Part shown: piece after piece, positions 36,152 through 45,911 of the stretch
Layout: each line of letters opens with the position of its first letter
Position numbering within the stretch: position 1 is the first letter of the stretch
From: Pedobacter duraquae
GTDB lineage: Bacteria > Bacteroidota > Bacteroidia > Sphingobacteriales > Sphingobacteriaceae
DNA: 64,000 nt
Direction of reading: 5' to 3'
NCBI RefSeq assembly: GCF_004362245.1
Contig: NZ_SNWM01000001.1
Location: 496,001 to 560,000 of the forward strand
Program-made: the position numbers and the translations under genes
Notes under the pieces: model-generated
The model's database searches: none
Told to the model about the DNA's origin: nothing
What the model saw: the letters and a program-made list of their open reading frames with translations, nothing else

Positions 36152-39100
36152 TTAAAAACTAACATCGATACCGGCCAGCACATAGCGACTTCTAGGATAA
36201 GCAGCATAATCTACCCCTGGAGTAAGTGGACCTCTGCGGGTATTGGCTTCAGGATCGTAACCGCTGTACTTGGTAAAAGTGTACAGGTTATTTACTGTGG
36301 CATACACACGGAACCTCGAGAATACTTTGGTTCTCGACAGGAATTTCTGTGGTAGCGAGTAACCCAGGGTTACGTTGCTTACCCTAAGGAATGAACCGTC
36401 TTCAATAGCATAAGAAGTTAAGATATACTGACCACCTGGTGGCGTCCAGAATGTGGTATTCTGATTCAGTGCAGCCAGTTTTGCAGGGTCTGTTACTTTT
36501 ACCCCTGTCTCATCAAACATTTTCCAGCGATCGGCAACTACACCAAGCATGTTATTGTCTTTATACAGATACTGACCTGTAAACTCAGTTTTATTAGCGT
36601 TATAGGTTTTGTTACCAATAGAGAAGTTCATAAACACACTCGCATCAAAGTTTCCTAAAGTAAACTGCTGGTTGATACCTCCGGCGAACTTTGGAAAGGC
36701 ATTGCCCAAAACCGTTTTATCGGCTTCGGTAATATCATCACCAGCAGCGCCGGATAGTTTTTTAAGCTTCATATCACCCGGTTGTGGATCTCTGCCACCC
36801 AGCGCAATAGATCTTGCATTTGGGATGCCTGCTTTTAATTTATAGGAATATGAATTTGCTGTTGAGTTGAAAGTAGCATCAAAATCGCTTAACTCATAAC
36901 GCCCGTCAGCAACATAGCCATAAAACTGCCCAATCGGGCCACCTACCTGAGCCAGGAAGTCGAACCCATTGATACCTCCCGAGGCTACAGAATAAGAGCT
37001 GTTGGGGTTTCCGTATTGGTCTAAACCAAGGCTTTCGATCTTGTTGCGGTTAAAGGAAATGTTGAAGTTGATGTTATAACTGAAATTGTTGGTATTCACT
37101 ACGGCACCGGCCAACTGAAGCTCCATACCTCTGTTGGATGTAGCGCCGATGTTTTGCTGTTGGGTGCTCCAGCCTGTAGTTACAGGGACCTGAGCTAACA
37201 GCAGCAAATCCTTGGTGTTGTTTTTATACATATCAAATGTTGCTGTTAGGCGACTGTTGAACAGGTTCAGATCCAGACCTAAGTTCCTGGATACTGTAGT
37301 TTCCCATTTGATGTTTGGATTAGCCAAAGCATTTGGCGCAAATCCTGGTGTAACAGCGTCATCTACAGCATAGCCGTAGTTACCGCCGCCAAGGTAGAGC
37401 ACTTTCCACAGATCGGTTCCGATCCTGTTGTTACCCCCGGCACCGTAACTTGCTCTGATTTTGGCACTGCTTAGCCATTGAAGATCCAATCCTTTAACAA
37501 AAGGCTCTTCGGTTAATCGCCATGAAACCTGTGCTGAAGGAAATAAGGCATCTCTGTTTCCTGGCGCAAATAATGACGAAGCATCATTCCTTACGATTAC
37601 CGAAGCCAGGTATTTATCTTTATAGGTATATGAAGCACGACCGAACACAGAGAATAACCTGTTGGCACCCTGCGAGGTTGTTGGCGCATCCTGCACCCCA
37701 CCCGGAGGCGGCGTAGCTTTCTGGATCCCTGCAAAAGCCTGCTCTGCCGTCAAATCTACCGGTAACCATTTTGTTGAGGTAGCCTGATTTTTGGTATTGC
37801 TCTGGTTGATCTCCTGACCTAACAAAAAGTTAAACTTATGATCGTCCTTAATTTTAAAATCGTAGTTGATGGTGTTTGTATTGGTGATGGTGAGCGTTGA
37901 TCCGTTACTAATCGTAACCACCGGCATGTTTGCATTTTGCCTGGCAATACCGGTTACGGCACTGTTGAACTGATCTCCCCTACGCTCTCCATTGGTAATC
38001 CCGAATAAAGTTTTGATAGATAAACCCGGAATGATGGTGTACTGTGCATACGCACTGGTGATCATCTGGTTGTTATAATCGTTTTTTGTTACGGAGTAGG
38101 CACCGAGTACGGGACTGATCAGGTTGGTTAGATTGGCATAGTCAGGATCAAACTCATCGACGATGGTTGTTTGTCCGGGTTCATCATAAGGGCGGTAACG
38201 AACGGCGTTTCTTAGGCTGTTGTTACTCTGACTGCCTGTGTTGGATGTTCCGGCACCGAATACCATCTGCCGACTGTATCTGGCATTAAAGCCAAACCTG
38301 AATTTCTCAGAGCTCGAGTTATCAAAACGGAAAGATACATAGGTTCTTTTCGCACCAGAATTCAGCATGATCCCGTCTTCCTTGTAATTGTTGACGTTCA
38401 GGTTATAGCTTGATGTTTTTGTACCACCATTGATGGTTAAATTTTGGGTATAAGATTGAGCATCGCGACCAAATACACGATCCTGCCAATCTGTAAAAGG
38501 CACATTCTTGTAAATCTCAAGATCGCTGAATGCTCCATAAGTCTTCGTAAAAGCATCTTTTGTTTGCTGATCTGTGTTGTTGTTATACAACTGATACTGA
38601 TACATCACGAAATCGTAAGGCTTCAATACATCAAGGCTATTGGTAATTTTGCGCACCCCACCAAAGGCACTAAATGAAACTACCGTACGTGAGTTTTTAC
38701 CTGATTTGGTAGTGATGAGTACCACCCCATTGGCACCCCTGGCACCATAGATTGCTGTGGAAGCGACATCCTTCAATACGTCGATAGACTCGATCTCCTG
38801 TGGGGAAATTACCGATAATGCATTGTCCACCTGCACACCGTCAACGATATACAAGGGCGAGTTGTCCTGCGTAATGGAACCACCACCACGCACACGCACC
38901 TGGATATCCGCACCTGGCTTACCCTCGGAAGTGATAACGGATACACCGGCCAGTTTACCAGCAAGTGCTTCTGCTGCTGTTGCTACCGGAAAATCTTTCA
39001 GATCGCGGGCACTTACAGATGATACTGCCCCGGGGATTGAGTTTTTGTTTACAGTACCATAACCGATATTTACAACGGTAACTTCCTGTAAGGCATTTTC

Positions 39101-39397
39101 GTCGTCCTGCTTCATTTCGAACAGGACTTCCGACTGGTCGCCCACAGTAATTTCTACAGGCTTAACGCCGATGTAGCTGGCAACAAGCACAGGCTTTCCG
39201 GTACTGGGGACATTGATTTTGAATTTTCCGCTCTGATCTGAGCTGGTTTGTGTTTTGGATCCTTTGATCGTAATGGTTACGCCAACCAGGATCTCATCAT
39301 TTTTACCGACTACCCGTCCTGTTACCAGGCGCGTTTGCGCCCAAGCGGACGTAGAAAAAAGTAGCAATAAAAGAACGTAAAGTAGACCTTTATTCAT
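36152..39397 (-). CDS. susC-like: SusC-like TonB-dependent transporter, PUL1
   Basis: A 1081-residue outer-membrane importer. It has a signal peptide (MNKGLLYVLLLLLFSTSAWAQ) and a carboxypeptidase-regulatory-like domain (~22-100). The plug has the RagA/SusC signatures: QVRVRGGGSITQDNSPLYIVDG, then SIDVLKDVASTAIYGARGANGVVLITTK. The barrel ends RYVLAGIDVSF. It is the first gene of SusC-SusD-DUF5123-GH28-GH43, all within short gaps, with the HTCS gene behind. A TATGTTTG octamer and the shared direct-repeat motif lie upstream. It imports the oligogalacturonide bound by its SusD. Confidence 0.96.
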   Translation of the reverse strand: MNKGLLYVLLLLLFSTSAWAQTRLVTGRVVGKNDEILVGVTITIKGSKTQTSSDQSGKFKINVPSTGKPVLVASYIGVKPVEITVGDQSEVLFEMKQDDENALQEVTVVNIGYGTVNKNSIPGAVSSVSARDLKDFPVATAAEALAGKLAGVSVITSEGKPGADIQVRVRGGGSITQDNSPLYIVDGVQVDNALSVISPQEIESIDVLKDVASTAIYGARGANGVVLITTKSGKNSRTVVSFSAFGGVRKITNSLDVLKPYDFVMYQYQLYNNNTDQQTKDAFTKTYGAFSDLEIYKNVPFTDWQDRVFGRDAQSYTQNLTINGGTKTSSYNLNVNNYKEDGIMLNSGAKRTYVSFRFDNSSSEKFRFGFNARYSRQMVFGAGTSNTGSQSNNSLRNAVRYRPYDEPGQTTIVDEFDPDYANLTNLISPVLGAYSVTKNDYNNQMITSAYAQYTIIPGLSIKTLFGITNGERRGDQFNSAVTGIARQNANMPVVTISNGSTLTITNTNTINYDFKIKDDHKFNFLLGQEINQSNTKNQATSTKWLPVDLTAEQAFAGIQKATPPPGGVQDAPTTSQGANRLFSVFGRASYTYKDKYLASVIVRNDASSLFAPGNRDALFPSAQVSWRLTEEPFVKGLDLQWLSSAKIRASYGAGGNNRIGTDLWKVLYLGGGNYGYAVDDAVTPGFAPNALANPNIKWETTVSRNLGLDLNLFNSRLTATFDMYKNNTKDLLLLAQVPVTTGWSTQQQNIGATSNRGMELQLAGAVVNTNNFSYNINFNISFNRNKIESLGLDQYGNPNSSYSVASGGINGFDFLAQVGGPIGQFYGYVADGRYELSDFDATFNSTANSYSYKLKAGIPNARSIALGGRDPQPGDMKLKKLSGAAGDDITEADKTVLGNAFPKFAGGINQQFTLGNFDASVFMNFSIGNKTYNANKTEFTGQYLYKDNNMLGVVADRWKMFDETGVKVTDPAKLAALNQNTTFWTPPGGQYILTSYAIEDGSFLRVSNVTLGYSLPQKFLSRTKVFSRFRVYATVNNLYTFTKYSGYDPEANTRRGPLTPGVDYAAYPRSRYVLAGIDVSF

Positions 39398-39479
39398 AGC
39401 TGTTTTGGTTAGTTCATCGGAAGCTGAGCGGGCGCTCGATCATCCGATGGGGTTAACTGATTATATTTGGTTTATCTTA

Positions 39480-39550
39480 CAAACATAATCTGCAGCGTAC
39501 CTTTCAGGGGTTCAGAAATTGGTACAATAGGTTCAAAGATTGGTCAAACG
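39480..39550 (-). promoter_or_regulatory. HTCS-type direct repeat and promoter of PUL1
   Basis: On the plus strand GGTTCAGAAATTGGT (from 39509) is repeated as GGTTCAAAGATTGGT (from 39530), a period of 21 bp. On the minus strand the -7 octamer TATGTTTG (39487-39480) follows 21 nt later, 83 nt before the SusC start. Related repeats precede the second SusC and the GH3 gene. Confidence 0.65.
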
Positions 39551-39576
39551 ACACTAAAAAGGCACATTATTCCGTT

Positions 39577-40833
39577 TTACTCCAATCCCCTGGCATCCGA
39601 ATGGTATTGTTGAATTACGGATTTATCCTGGACAATGAGCTTACTATTTATAAACGATATGTCTTTTGCATTGGCGATGATTCCTGCTTTTTTGGCGGAA
39701 ATGGCTACGTTTTCAAAGCTGATATTCTGGAGCGGAGATTCTGGCAGTCCCCAGAGTCTTAATGCATATTCTGCATTGGTAACTGTTACGTTTTTGAATT
39801 TGATATTCCGGTATGTTGGGGTGGTGGTCTTTACCGCTGCTGCAGTATCCAACTCAGGACTTGCAGGTTCTTTAGGGTAATAAGCGGATATATAAATCGG
39901 CGATTTTGAGTTTTTGATGGTAATGTCTGAGTAGCTTACATTTTCAACAATTCCACCCCTGCCGCGCGCACTCTTAATGCGCAGTGCCGAGGCTGTACCC
40001 TCAAAGCTGCATTCGCTCACTTTAAGTCCGTTTAGGTTTCCTGCAGTATAACTGCCAATAGAAAGTCCGTGTCCGGAAAGGAAGGTACAATTGCGGATCA
40101 GGATTTGTGTGCAGGCGGGTAATCCGGTAGCATCTTTTCTGCTGCCAAAGTTTAAGGCGATATCATCATCGCCAGTGCTGAACGTACTTTGCTCAATAGT
40201 GCAATTACGCACAGAGATATTGATCCCGTCGGTATTATGGGAATTTTCTGGTGCCTGCATGCTGATATGGTGAATATAAACATCCGTTCCGTCTTTTACA
40301 GAAAGGTGGGTATTGGGTGGATTTAGGAACGTGATACCAGATATTTCCAGGCGTGTTGGGTTTACGAGGTACACCATTTGTGGTCTTCTGTATTGAAGCT
40401 TCTTCGCATCAAACTGTTGCCACCAGATTTCTCCCTGCCCATCAAGCGTCCCGGTACCTGAGATCTTAATATCTGTAGCGTCTTTGGCTTCGATAAAATT
40501 GCCGTAGTGACCGTCTTCAAGCACGTAACTGCTGATTTCGTTATTAAGGCGCAGCGTAGCGCCGGCATCCAGCTGCAGATTGATGTAACTGTACAGTTTC
40601 AGCGGGCCACAAAGGTAGATCCCCCTGGGCACAACAACTTTACCGCCACCCAGGCTGTGCAGCTGATCCAACGCCTGCTGGATGGCTTGGGTTGAAGATC
40701 GTTTCCCTGTGCCATCAGCGCCGAACGCTGTGATGTTTAGCGTGCGGTCTGGAATGCTTGGTGAGGCAGTATGTTGTGCATTTGAGCTGCTTGAAGCAGC
40801 TAAGAGCGCAATCAGGATTGAAATATATTTCAT
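39577..40833 (-). CDS. GH28 polygalacturonase, classical motif set
   Basis: A 418-residue beta-helix glycosidase. Start 40833 gives the signal peptide MKYISILIALLAASSSSNAQ; earlier in-frame ATGs at 40848 and 40884 have no signal. All four GH28 motifs are canonical: NTDGINIS, STGDDDIALN, LSGHGLSIGS and ALRIKSARGRGG. It hydrolyses alpha-1,4-galacturonosyl bonds, endo or exo not decided. It is the last gene of PUL2 and lies 98 nt after SusD, across a strong hairpin. No terminator is visible between it and the PUL1 promoter, so read-through into PUL1 is possible. Confidence 0.92.
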   Translation of the reverse strand: MKYISILIALLAASSSSNAQHTASPSIPDRTLNITAFGADGTGKRSSTQAIQQALDQLHSLGGGKVVVPRGIYLCGPLKLYSYINLQLDAGATLRLNNEISSYVLEDGHYGNFIEAKDATDIKISGTGTLDGQGEIWWQQFDAKKLQYRRPQMVYLVNPTRLEISGITFLNPPNTHLSVKDGTDVYIHHISMQAPENSHNTDGINISVRNCTIEQSTFSTGDDDIALNFGSRKDATGLPACTQILIRNCTFLSGHGLSIGSYTAGNLNGLKVSECSFEGTASALRIKSARGRGGIVENVSYSDITIKNSKSPIYISAYYPKEPASPELDTAAAVKTTTPTYRNIKFKNVTVTNAEYALRLWGLPESPLQNISFENVAISAKKAGIIANAKDISFINSKLIVQDKSVIQQYHSDARGLE

Positions 40834-40873
40834 TTGTGTACAAGTCATGTTGTTGGTGGAACAATATAAACAA

Positions 40874-40908
40874 TCAGGCGCCATCCGGTACTAAACGGAG
40901 GCGCCTGA
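40874..40908 (-). other. Intra-operon stem-loop between SusD and GH28
   Basis: TCAGGCGCC (40874-40882) and GGCGCCTGA (40900-40908) form a perfect 9-bp GC-rich stem. An inner TCCG/CGGA adds four pairs with a one-base bulge. No T tract follows on the minus strand, so it looks like a processing or attenuation element rather than a full terminator. Confidence 0.6.
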
Positions 40909-40931
40909 AATTTATTGAGCGTATTACAATA

Positions 40932-42578
40932 TTATTGATAGCCTGGGTTTTGTTTGAAATCAGCACGGTTGGTCACTGCATCGAGTTGCGATTGAGGAAT
41001 CGGCCTCAGTAAATGGAAGGCCTGAATATTCGCTGCCGCATCCGGGTTATCAGCTTTTACCCTGTCAACCAACTTACCTGTACGCTTTAAATCAAACCAG
41101 CGGATCTGCTCACCGGCAAACTCACGCGCACGTTCGTCAAGGATGAAATCCAGGTTGATTTGACCTTGTGTTACCTGCATAGCCGCTACTTTACCAGCTT
41201 TTGCTGCCCTGGTGCGCACGATATTCACATAATAAGCTGCTGAGTCCAGTTTGCCGAGTTTAAATTCTGCTTCAGCAGCGTTCATATACATCTCAGCAAG
41301 TCTGATGACGAATACGTCCCTGGCACTCTGCACCTCATTGGAGCTTGGGCGGGTAGGATCAGCAAATTTTGACAGGGTAACATAGTGGTTGTTATCCAGA
41401 TAAGAGCCGTCTGCTTTATAGGTTTTGTTCCGATCATATGTACGGTATACCTTTTTTGCCTGGTCTGCCAGAGGAACCACATTTTTAGATACAAATACAG
41501 CAGTATCGCCAAGGTTCATCCCTGCGGGGCGGGTAGGACTGTTGGCATACCATACGGTTTGGAATGAGCCGTCGTAGCGGGCATCATTTGTTTCGTTAAA
41601 TAGGTTTAGCAGAAATAAAGTTGGTGCATAGCGTACAAACGGACGACCGTAAGGGATATCTCTGGTTAATCCGGGCTGATCATCGTATTTCATGACGAAC
41701 AACATATGTCCGTTGTTTCCGCCCCTTCCATGTCCGTTCGGGAATAGAATTGGATCTTTTAAATCGTTCAGACTTAGGTTTGCAGAGTAGTTTACGGCGT
41801 AAACAACTTCTTTATTCTGCAGGTTGCTCATTTTCCAGAGGTCTGCGTAGTTGGCCTGTAATGACAATCCGTAGTTCTTGATTACGTCATTTGCCATATC
41901 GATAGCTTCCTTGTTCATACCTCTGGTGAGGTAAATCCTTGATAAAAATGCACGTGCAGCAGGTTTGGTAACGCGACCGTAATCTGTAGTCGTTGCGGGC
42001 AGGTTAGCCGAAGCAAAGATCAGGTCTTTGATGATCTGATCATAAAAGGTAGCTACAGGTGTTTTGTTCGCTGTAGTTACAATTCCATTAGTTTCCTGAA
42101 GGGTAAAATGTACATCGCCCCAGGTTTCTACGATATGCCAGTAATAAAAGGCACGCAGGAAACGCAGTTCCGCTTCGCGGGTTGTTGCTGTTGCAGCGGG
42201 GTATCCGGCACCAGAAATCCTGTTGATCCCGGTATTACACAAATTTACCGCAGCGTAGAGCTGTTGCCATTCTGTGGTTAGGGCAACGCTGTTACCGGTA
42301 AGGTTGATATAACGGTTTAGCTCAGGGTACACATCGCCAGATCCAGCGGTCCAGATATCGGTACCCATTTCTGACAGGCTATATCCGTCTTCTTTACCAT
42401 ACCACCAGCGCTGGTACTCGTAAGCTGCATTAACTAAAGTCTCGAAACCTGCAGGCGTAGTAAATACGGCTTCGGCAGTTAACCCACCAGGGTTATATTC
42501 CTCCAACTGTTTCTTGCAGGAGCTGCAAGCTAAGACCGCCAATCCGGCCCAAAGTATATAAAGGTTTAGTTTTTTCAT
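40932..42578 (-). CDS. susD-like: SusD-like nutrient-binding lipoprotein, PUL2
   Basis: A 548-residue RagB/SusD protein. The lipobox is LACSSC near residue 21, then [18 protein letters not shown]. The C-terminal signature [26 protein letters not shown] is intact. It pairs with the SusC gene 10 nt upstream. The length is typical. It is expected to bind the substrate that the GH28 and GH3 products process; ligand identity is inferred from these enzymes. Confidence 0.95.
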   Translation of the reverse strand: MKKLNLYILWAGLAVLACSSCKKQLEEYNPGGLTAEAVFTTPAGFETLVNAAYEYQRWWYGKEDGYSLSEMGTDIWTAGSGDVYPELNRYINLTGNSVALTTEWQQLYAAVNLCNTGINRISGAGYPAATATTREAELRFLRAFYYWHIVETWGDVHFTLQETNGIVTTANKTPVATFYDQIIKDLIFASANLPATTTDYGRVTKPAARAFLSRIYLTRGMNKEAIDMANDVIKNYGLSLQANYADLWKMSNLQNKEVVYAVNYSANLSLNDLKDPILFPNGHGRGGNNGHMLFVMKYDDQPGLTRDIPYGRPFVRYAPTLFLLNLFNETNDARYDGSFQTVWYANSPTRPAGMNLGDTAVFVSKNVVPLADQAKKVYRTYDRNKTYKADGSYLDNNHYVTLSKFADPTRPSSNEVQSARDVFVIRLAEMYMNAAEAEFKLGKLDSAAYYVNIVRTRAAKAGKVAAMQVTQGQINLDFILDERAREFAGEQIRWFDLKRTGKLVDRVKADNPDAAANIQAFHLLRPIPQSQLDAVTNRADFKQNPGYQ

Positions 42579-42588
42579 GATTCAATAA

Positions 42589-45500
42589 TTAAAAGGTTGC
42601 ATTAATACCGGCAGTCATCAATTTCGTCATCGGGAAGTTTTCTGATCCACCGCGCTCAGGATCGTACTCTTTGATACGATCTTTAGAGAACGTGAAATAG
42701 TTCTTGGCGTTCGCATAAATACGGAAGCTTTTGAAAGCACCACCGAACAGTGTTTTAGGTAAGGTATATCCTAAAGTGATATCGCGGATTCTGACGAAAG
42801 AGCCATTGGTATAGTTCATGGTCGACGTATACAGAAAACCTCCGTTTGCATTTGGACGTGGATAAATACCTGAGGGATTTTCAGGAGTCCAGTAGTTTAA
42901 GCCGGCAGCTGCGGTGTTTTCGCCATAGTTGGTTTTAACACCAAGAAAATCTGGCGCGATCATCTGACCGATTCTCGCAAATACATACACATTGAAGTCA
43001 AAGTTTTTATAGCGCACCGTATTATCTATACCGCCGCTCCATTTTGGCCTTGACGTGCCAAGCACGATCCTATCATTTGTAGCGTCGATCTTTCCATCTC
43101 CATTCTGGTCTTTCACTCTGATTGATCCTGGCAGCTGACCAAATTTTGCTGCTTCTGCTGCTTCGCTTGTTTGCCAGATCCCCAGTTTTTCGTAATCATA
43201 ATAAACCTGGATCGGCTGACCGAGAAATAAGCCCGAGGCGATATCATTTACCCCTTCAGTAACAAGTTCCTTGATTTTCTCTTTATTTTTTGTGAAGGTT
43301 ACCGTAGTAGACCAGGTCCAGTCTTTTCCCTGCACATTCGCAGATGTTAAGCTGAGCTCAATTCCTTTGTTATTTGTTTTTCCAACATTCTGAACGGTTG
43401 TAGATACGCCAGAACTTGCAGGTAGCCTCCTTGGCAATAGTAAATCATTGGTATTGGTGTTATACACATCAACTGTACCCGTTAACCTGTTATTGAGGAA
43501 ACCAAAGTCAAGTCCCAGATCTATAGTGCTAGATTTTTCCCATCTCAGGTCAGGATTTCCAATCTGGGTACTATAGGCATAACCTGGTGCCAGTACTTCA
43601 CCAAAAGAATACGGGTTTCTTGTGAGCACACTCTGTGTAACATAAGGCTCATAAGGATCGTTTCCAGCAACGCCGTAACTCACACGGAATTTCAGGTCGC
43701 TGATCGTCTTGTTATCTTTTAAAAAGGATTCTTCGCTTACGCGCCATGCAGCGGCAGCCGAGGGGAAGAAGGTCCATTTACTACCTTCAGTTAATTTTGA
43801 TGACCCATCATTCCTTCCTGTCAATGTTAACAGGTATTTACTTTTGTACGAATAGTTGACCCTACCGGCTACAGAAAGGATATCCTGACGAGAGTAAGCG
43901 GTATTGGAAATCAATCCACTTGTTGCACCGCCAAGTCCGTAGAAAATCTGTGATCCAAGCAGCTGTCCGTCGCCCTGTGCAGAACCACTATCAGCAGTCC
44001 GGTTTTGGAGTCCGCCGATAGCTGTTAAGGTCAACGAGTGATCGCCGATAGTTTTGTTATAGTTTACAATAGTTTCGAAAAGCAGATCTGTTGAGCCCGA
44101 AGTATTGTACTGGGATCTTGCCGCAGATCCACCTCTGTTAAGCGAGTTTACACCGTAGTAATAGCCTGTTCTGGTATTGAAAAGGTTGGCTGTAAAATTT
44201 GAGCGGATGCTTAATCCTGCCAATGGTGTCAGTTCTGCATAGATCGTTCCGAAGCTCCTGTTGTTTCTTCCTTCGCCAGCATAAACACCCGGTTGTTCAT
44301 CTGAAAGCGGGCTGAAGGCACCGCCTGGAATTGGTTGCAACAGGAAGTTTCCATTGGCATCAAAAGCAGAGCCGAGAGGAATCATCTTGTTGGCAGCATT
44401 TAAAGGATCGCCCCGCAGGTGCTGTTTATAGTACACAATCTGTGCCTGGATCCCTGCCTTGAAGATCTTGCTGATCGTCTGATCCACGTTCATCCTTGCT
44501 GAATAGCGACTGAGGTCGTCAAGCTTGAAAACCCCTTTCTCTTTATAGAAGTCGCCAGAGAAATAAATCTTAGTTTTCTCTGTCCCTGAAGTAACACTAA
44601 ACTGATGATCCTGCTGCAAACCGCTATGGATCAAAAGATCATGGTAATCAGTCCAGGTATTAGAAGCTATTGCGGCAATTTCTGTAGGGTTAAAAATTGC
44701 AGGATCATTTGCCGTGCTGGTCCACCTTCCTGCAGCGCGGTTTGCTTCGCGCTTCCAGGCTACATATTCAGGCCCTGTTGCCAGCGTTGGAACGCGTGAA
44801 ACATCAGACACGCCTACATAGCTGTTGGCACTAACTGTAGTACTTCCATTTGCCCCTCTTTTGGTGGTGATGATGATTACACCATTGGCACCACGTGATC
44901 CATAAATAGCGGTTGAAGATGCATCCTTGAGCACATCAATCGATTGCACGTCTGAAGTCGCGATGTCGGCAATGTTCCCATAATAGATCGCGCCATCCAC
45001 AACGAACAAAGGTGCGTTGCTCCCTGCCAGTGATCTGTTACCACGCAGGGTAATATTGACACCAGATCCTGTCTGGCCGCTGCTTCTGGTAATATCTGCA
45101 CCTGGGATTTTTCCCTGGATAGATTCCATTACGTTTTGCGCGGGTACGTTTTTCAGGTCTTCGCCTTTAACAGAGGATACTGACCCGGTAAGGTCTCTTT
45201 TTTTAACCGTTCCATAACCAATGATGACTACATCATTCAGCACTTTTGAATCTTCGGCAAGTACAATGTTTATTCTTGTCTGGTTATTGATGGGCACTTC
45301 GCGGTTAGCATAACCGATATAAGAAAATACCAGCGTTCCGGTACCGTCGGGAACAACAATCTTAAATCGACCTGCAGGATCTGTCATCGCTGCATTTTTT
45401 GTTCCCTTTAGCAGTATGCTTACGCCGGGCATAGGAAGTCCCGCAGCATCTTTCACAGTACCTTCTATGGTTAGCTCGGCAAGTTTTTGAGAACTGGACT

Positions 45501-45645
45501 TAACAGTTGGATTTGGTATTGCATGTTTCGTAACGGCAGCAGCTTTGGCATTGCCTGCAGCAAGCAGGATACAAAGCAATCCTGAGGCATACAAACCTGC
45601 ATTGACCAATCTGTGTGGCGCATTGCGTGGTTTTAAAATCACCAT
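42589..45645 (-). CDS. susC-like: SusC-like TonB-dependent transporter, PUL2
   Basis: A 1018-residue importer. After a long signal region (GLYASGLLCILLAAGNAKA) and a ~30-residue linker comes the carboxypeptidase-regulatory-like domain (LTIEGTVKDAAGLPMPGVSI). The plug is next (NITLRGNRSLAGSNAPLFVVDG, SIDVLKDASSTAIYGSRGANGVIIITTK), then the barrel ending KLMTAGINATF. It shares the canonical SusC signatures with the PUL1 protein but is clearly a different paralogue (different barrel and linker). It is the first gene of a SusC-SusD-GH28 unit. Confidence 0.96.
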   Translation of the reverse strand: MVILKPRNAPHRLVNAGLYASGLLCILLAAGNAKAAAVTKHAIPNPTVKSSSQKLAELTIEGTVKDAAGLPMPGVSILLKGTKNAAMTDPAGRFKIVVPDGTGTLVFSYIGYANREVPINNQTRINIVLAEDSKVLNDVVIIGYGTVKKRDLTGSVSSVKGEDLKNVPAQNVMESIQGKIPGADITRSSGQTGSGVNITLRGNRSLAGSNAPLFVVDGAIYYGNIADIATSDVQSIDVLKDASSTAIYGSRGANGVIIITTKRGANGSTTVSANSYVGVSDVSRVPTLATGPEYVAWKREANRAAGRWTSTANDPAIFNPTEIAAIASNTWTDYHDLLIHSGLQQDHQFSVTSGTEKTKIYFSGDFYKEKGVFKLDDLSRYSARMNVDQTISKIFKAGIQAQIVYYKQHLRGDPLNAANKMIPLGSAFDANGNFLLQPIPGGAFSPLSDEQPGVYAGEGRNNRSFGTIYAELTPLAGLSIRSNFTANLFNTRTGYYYGVNSLNRGGSAARSQYNTSGSTDLLFETIVNYNKTIGDHSLTLTAIGGLQNRTADSGSAQGDGQLLGSQIFYGLGGATSGLISNTAYSRQDILSVAGRVNYSYKSKYLLTLTGRNDGSSKLTEGSKWTFFPSAAAAWRVSEESFLKDNKTISDLKFRVSYGVAGNDPYEPYVTQSVLTRNPYSFGEVLAPGYAYSTQIGNPDLRWEKSSTIDLGLDFGFLNNRLTGTVDVYNTNTNDLLLPRRLPASSGVSTTVQNVGKTNNKGIELSLTSANVQGKDWTWSTTVTFTKNKEKIKELVTEGVNDIASGLFLGQPIQVYYDYEKLGIWQTSEAAEAAKFGQLPGSIRVKDQNGDGKIDATNDRIVLGTSRPKWSGGIDNTVRYKNFDFNVYVFARIGQMIAPDFLGVKTNYGENTAAAGLNYWTPENPSGIYPRPNANGGFLYTSTMNYTNGSFVRIRDITLGYTLPKTLFGGAFKSFRIYANAKNYFTFSKDRIKEYDPERGGSENFPMTKLMTAGINATF

Positions 45646-45823
45646 ATTTTTTTCTTGTTAGTAATGAAACCTATTTTGATTGTTGGGTGCAGGGGAAATA
45701 TTTCCTGCTTCATCGGACAGCAAGGGGCAGCCGGTTGGGGATATGCGTACAGTTCACGTCATAGCTTTACAGTTTAGAGATCTCCCGTTGGAGATCTATG
45801 TTTACACTTGGTTTTGTGGAGTT

Positions 45824-45894
45824 CAAACATAAAGAACAACTTAGCGCCAGAGGTTCAATTTCTGGGCTAAATGTTCTAAAAAATGGTATTTAAC
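45824..45894 (-). promoter_or_regulatory. HTCS-type repeat and promoter of PUL2
   Basis: On the plus strand GGTTCAATTTCTGG (from 45852) and a weaker copy TGTTCTAAAAAATGG (from 45872) repeat at 20-21 bp. The minus-strand -7 octamer TATGTTTG (45831-45824) follows 20 nt later, the same octamer and nearly the same spacing as PUL1. It leaves a ~170-nt leader before SusC. Confidence 0.55.
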
Positions 45895-45911
45895 AGGGAT
45901 TAACGCCCCTT

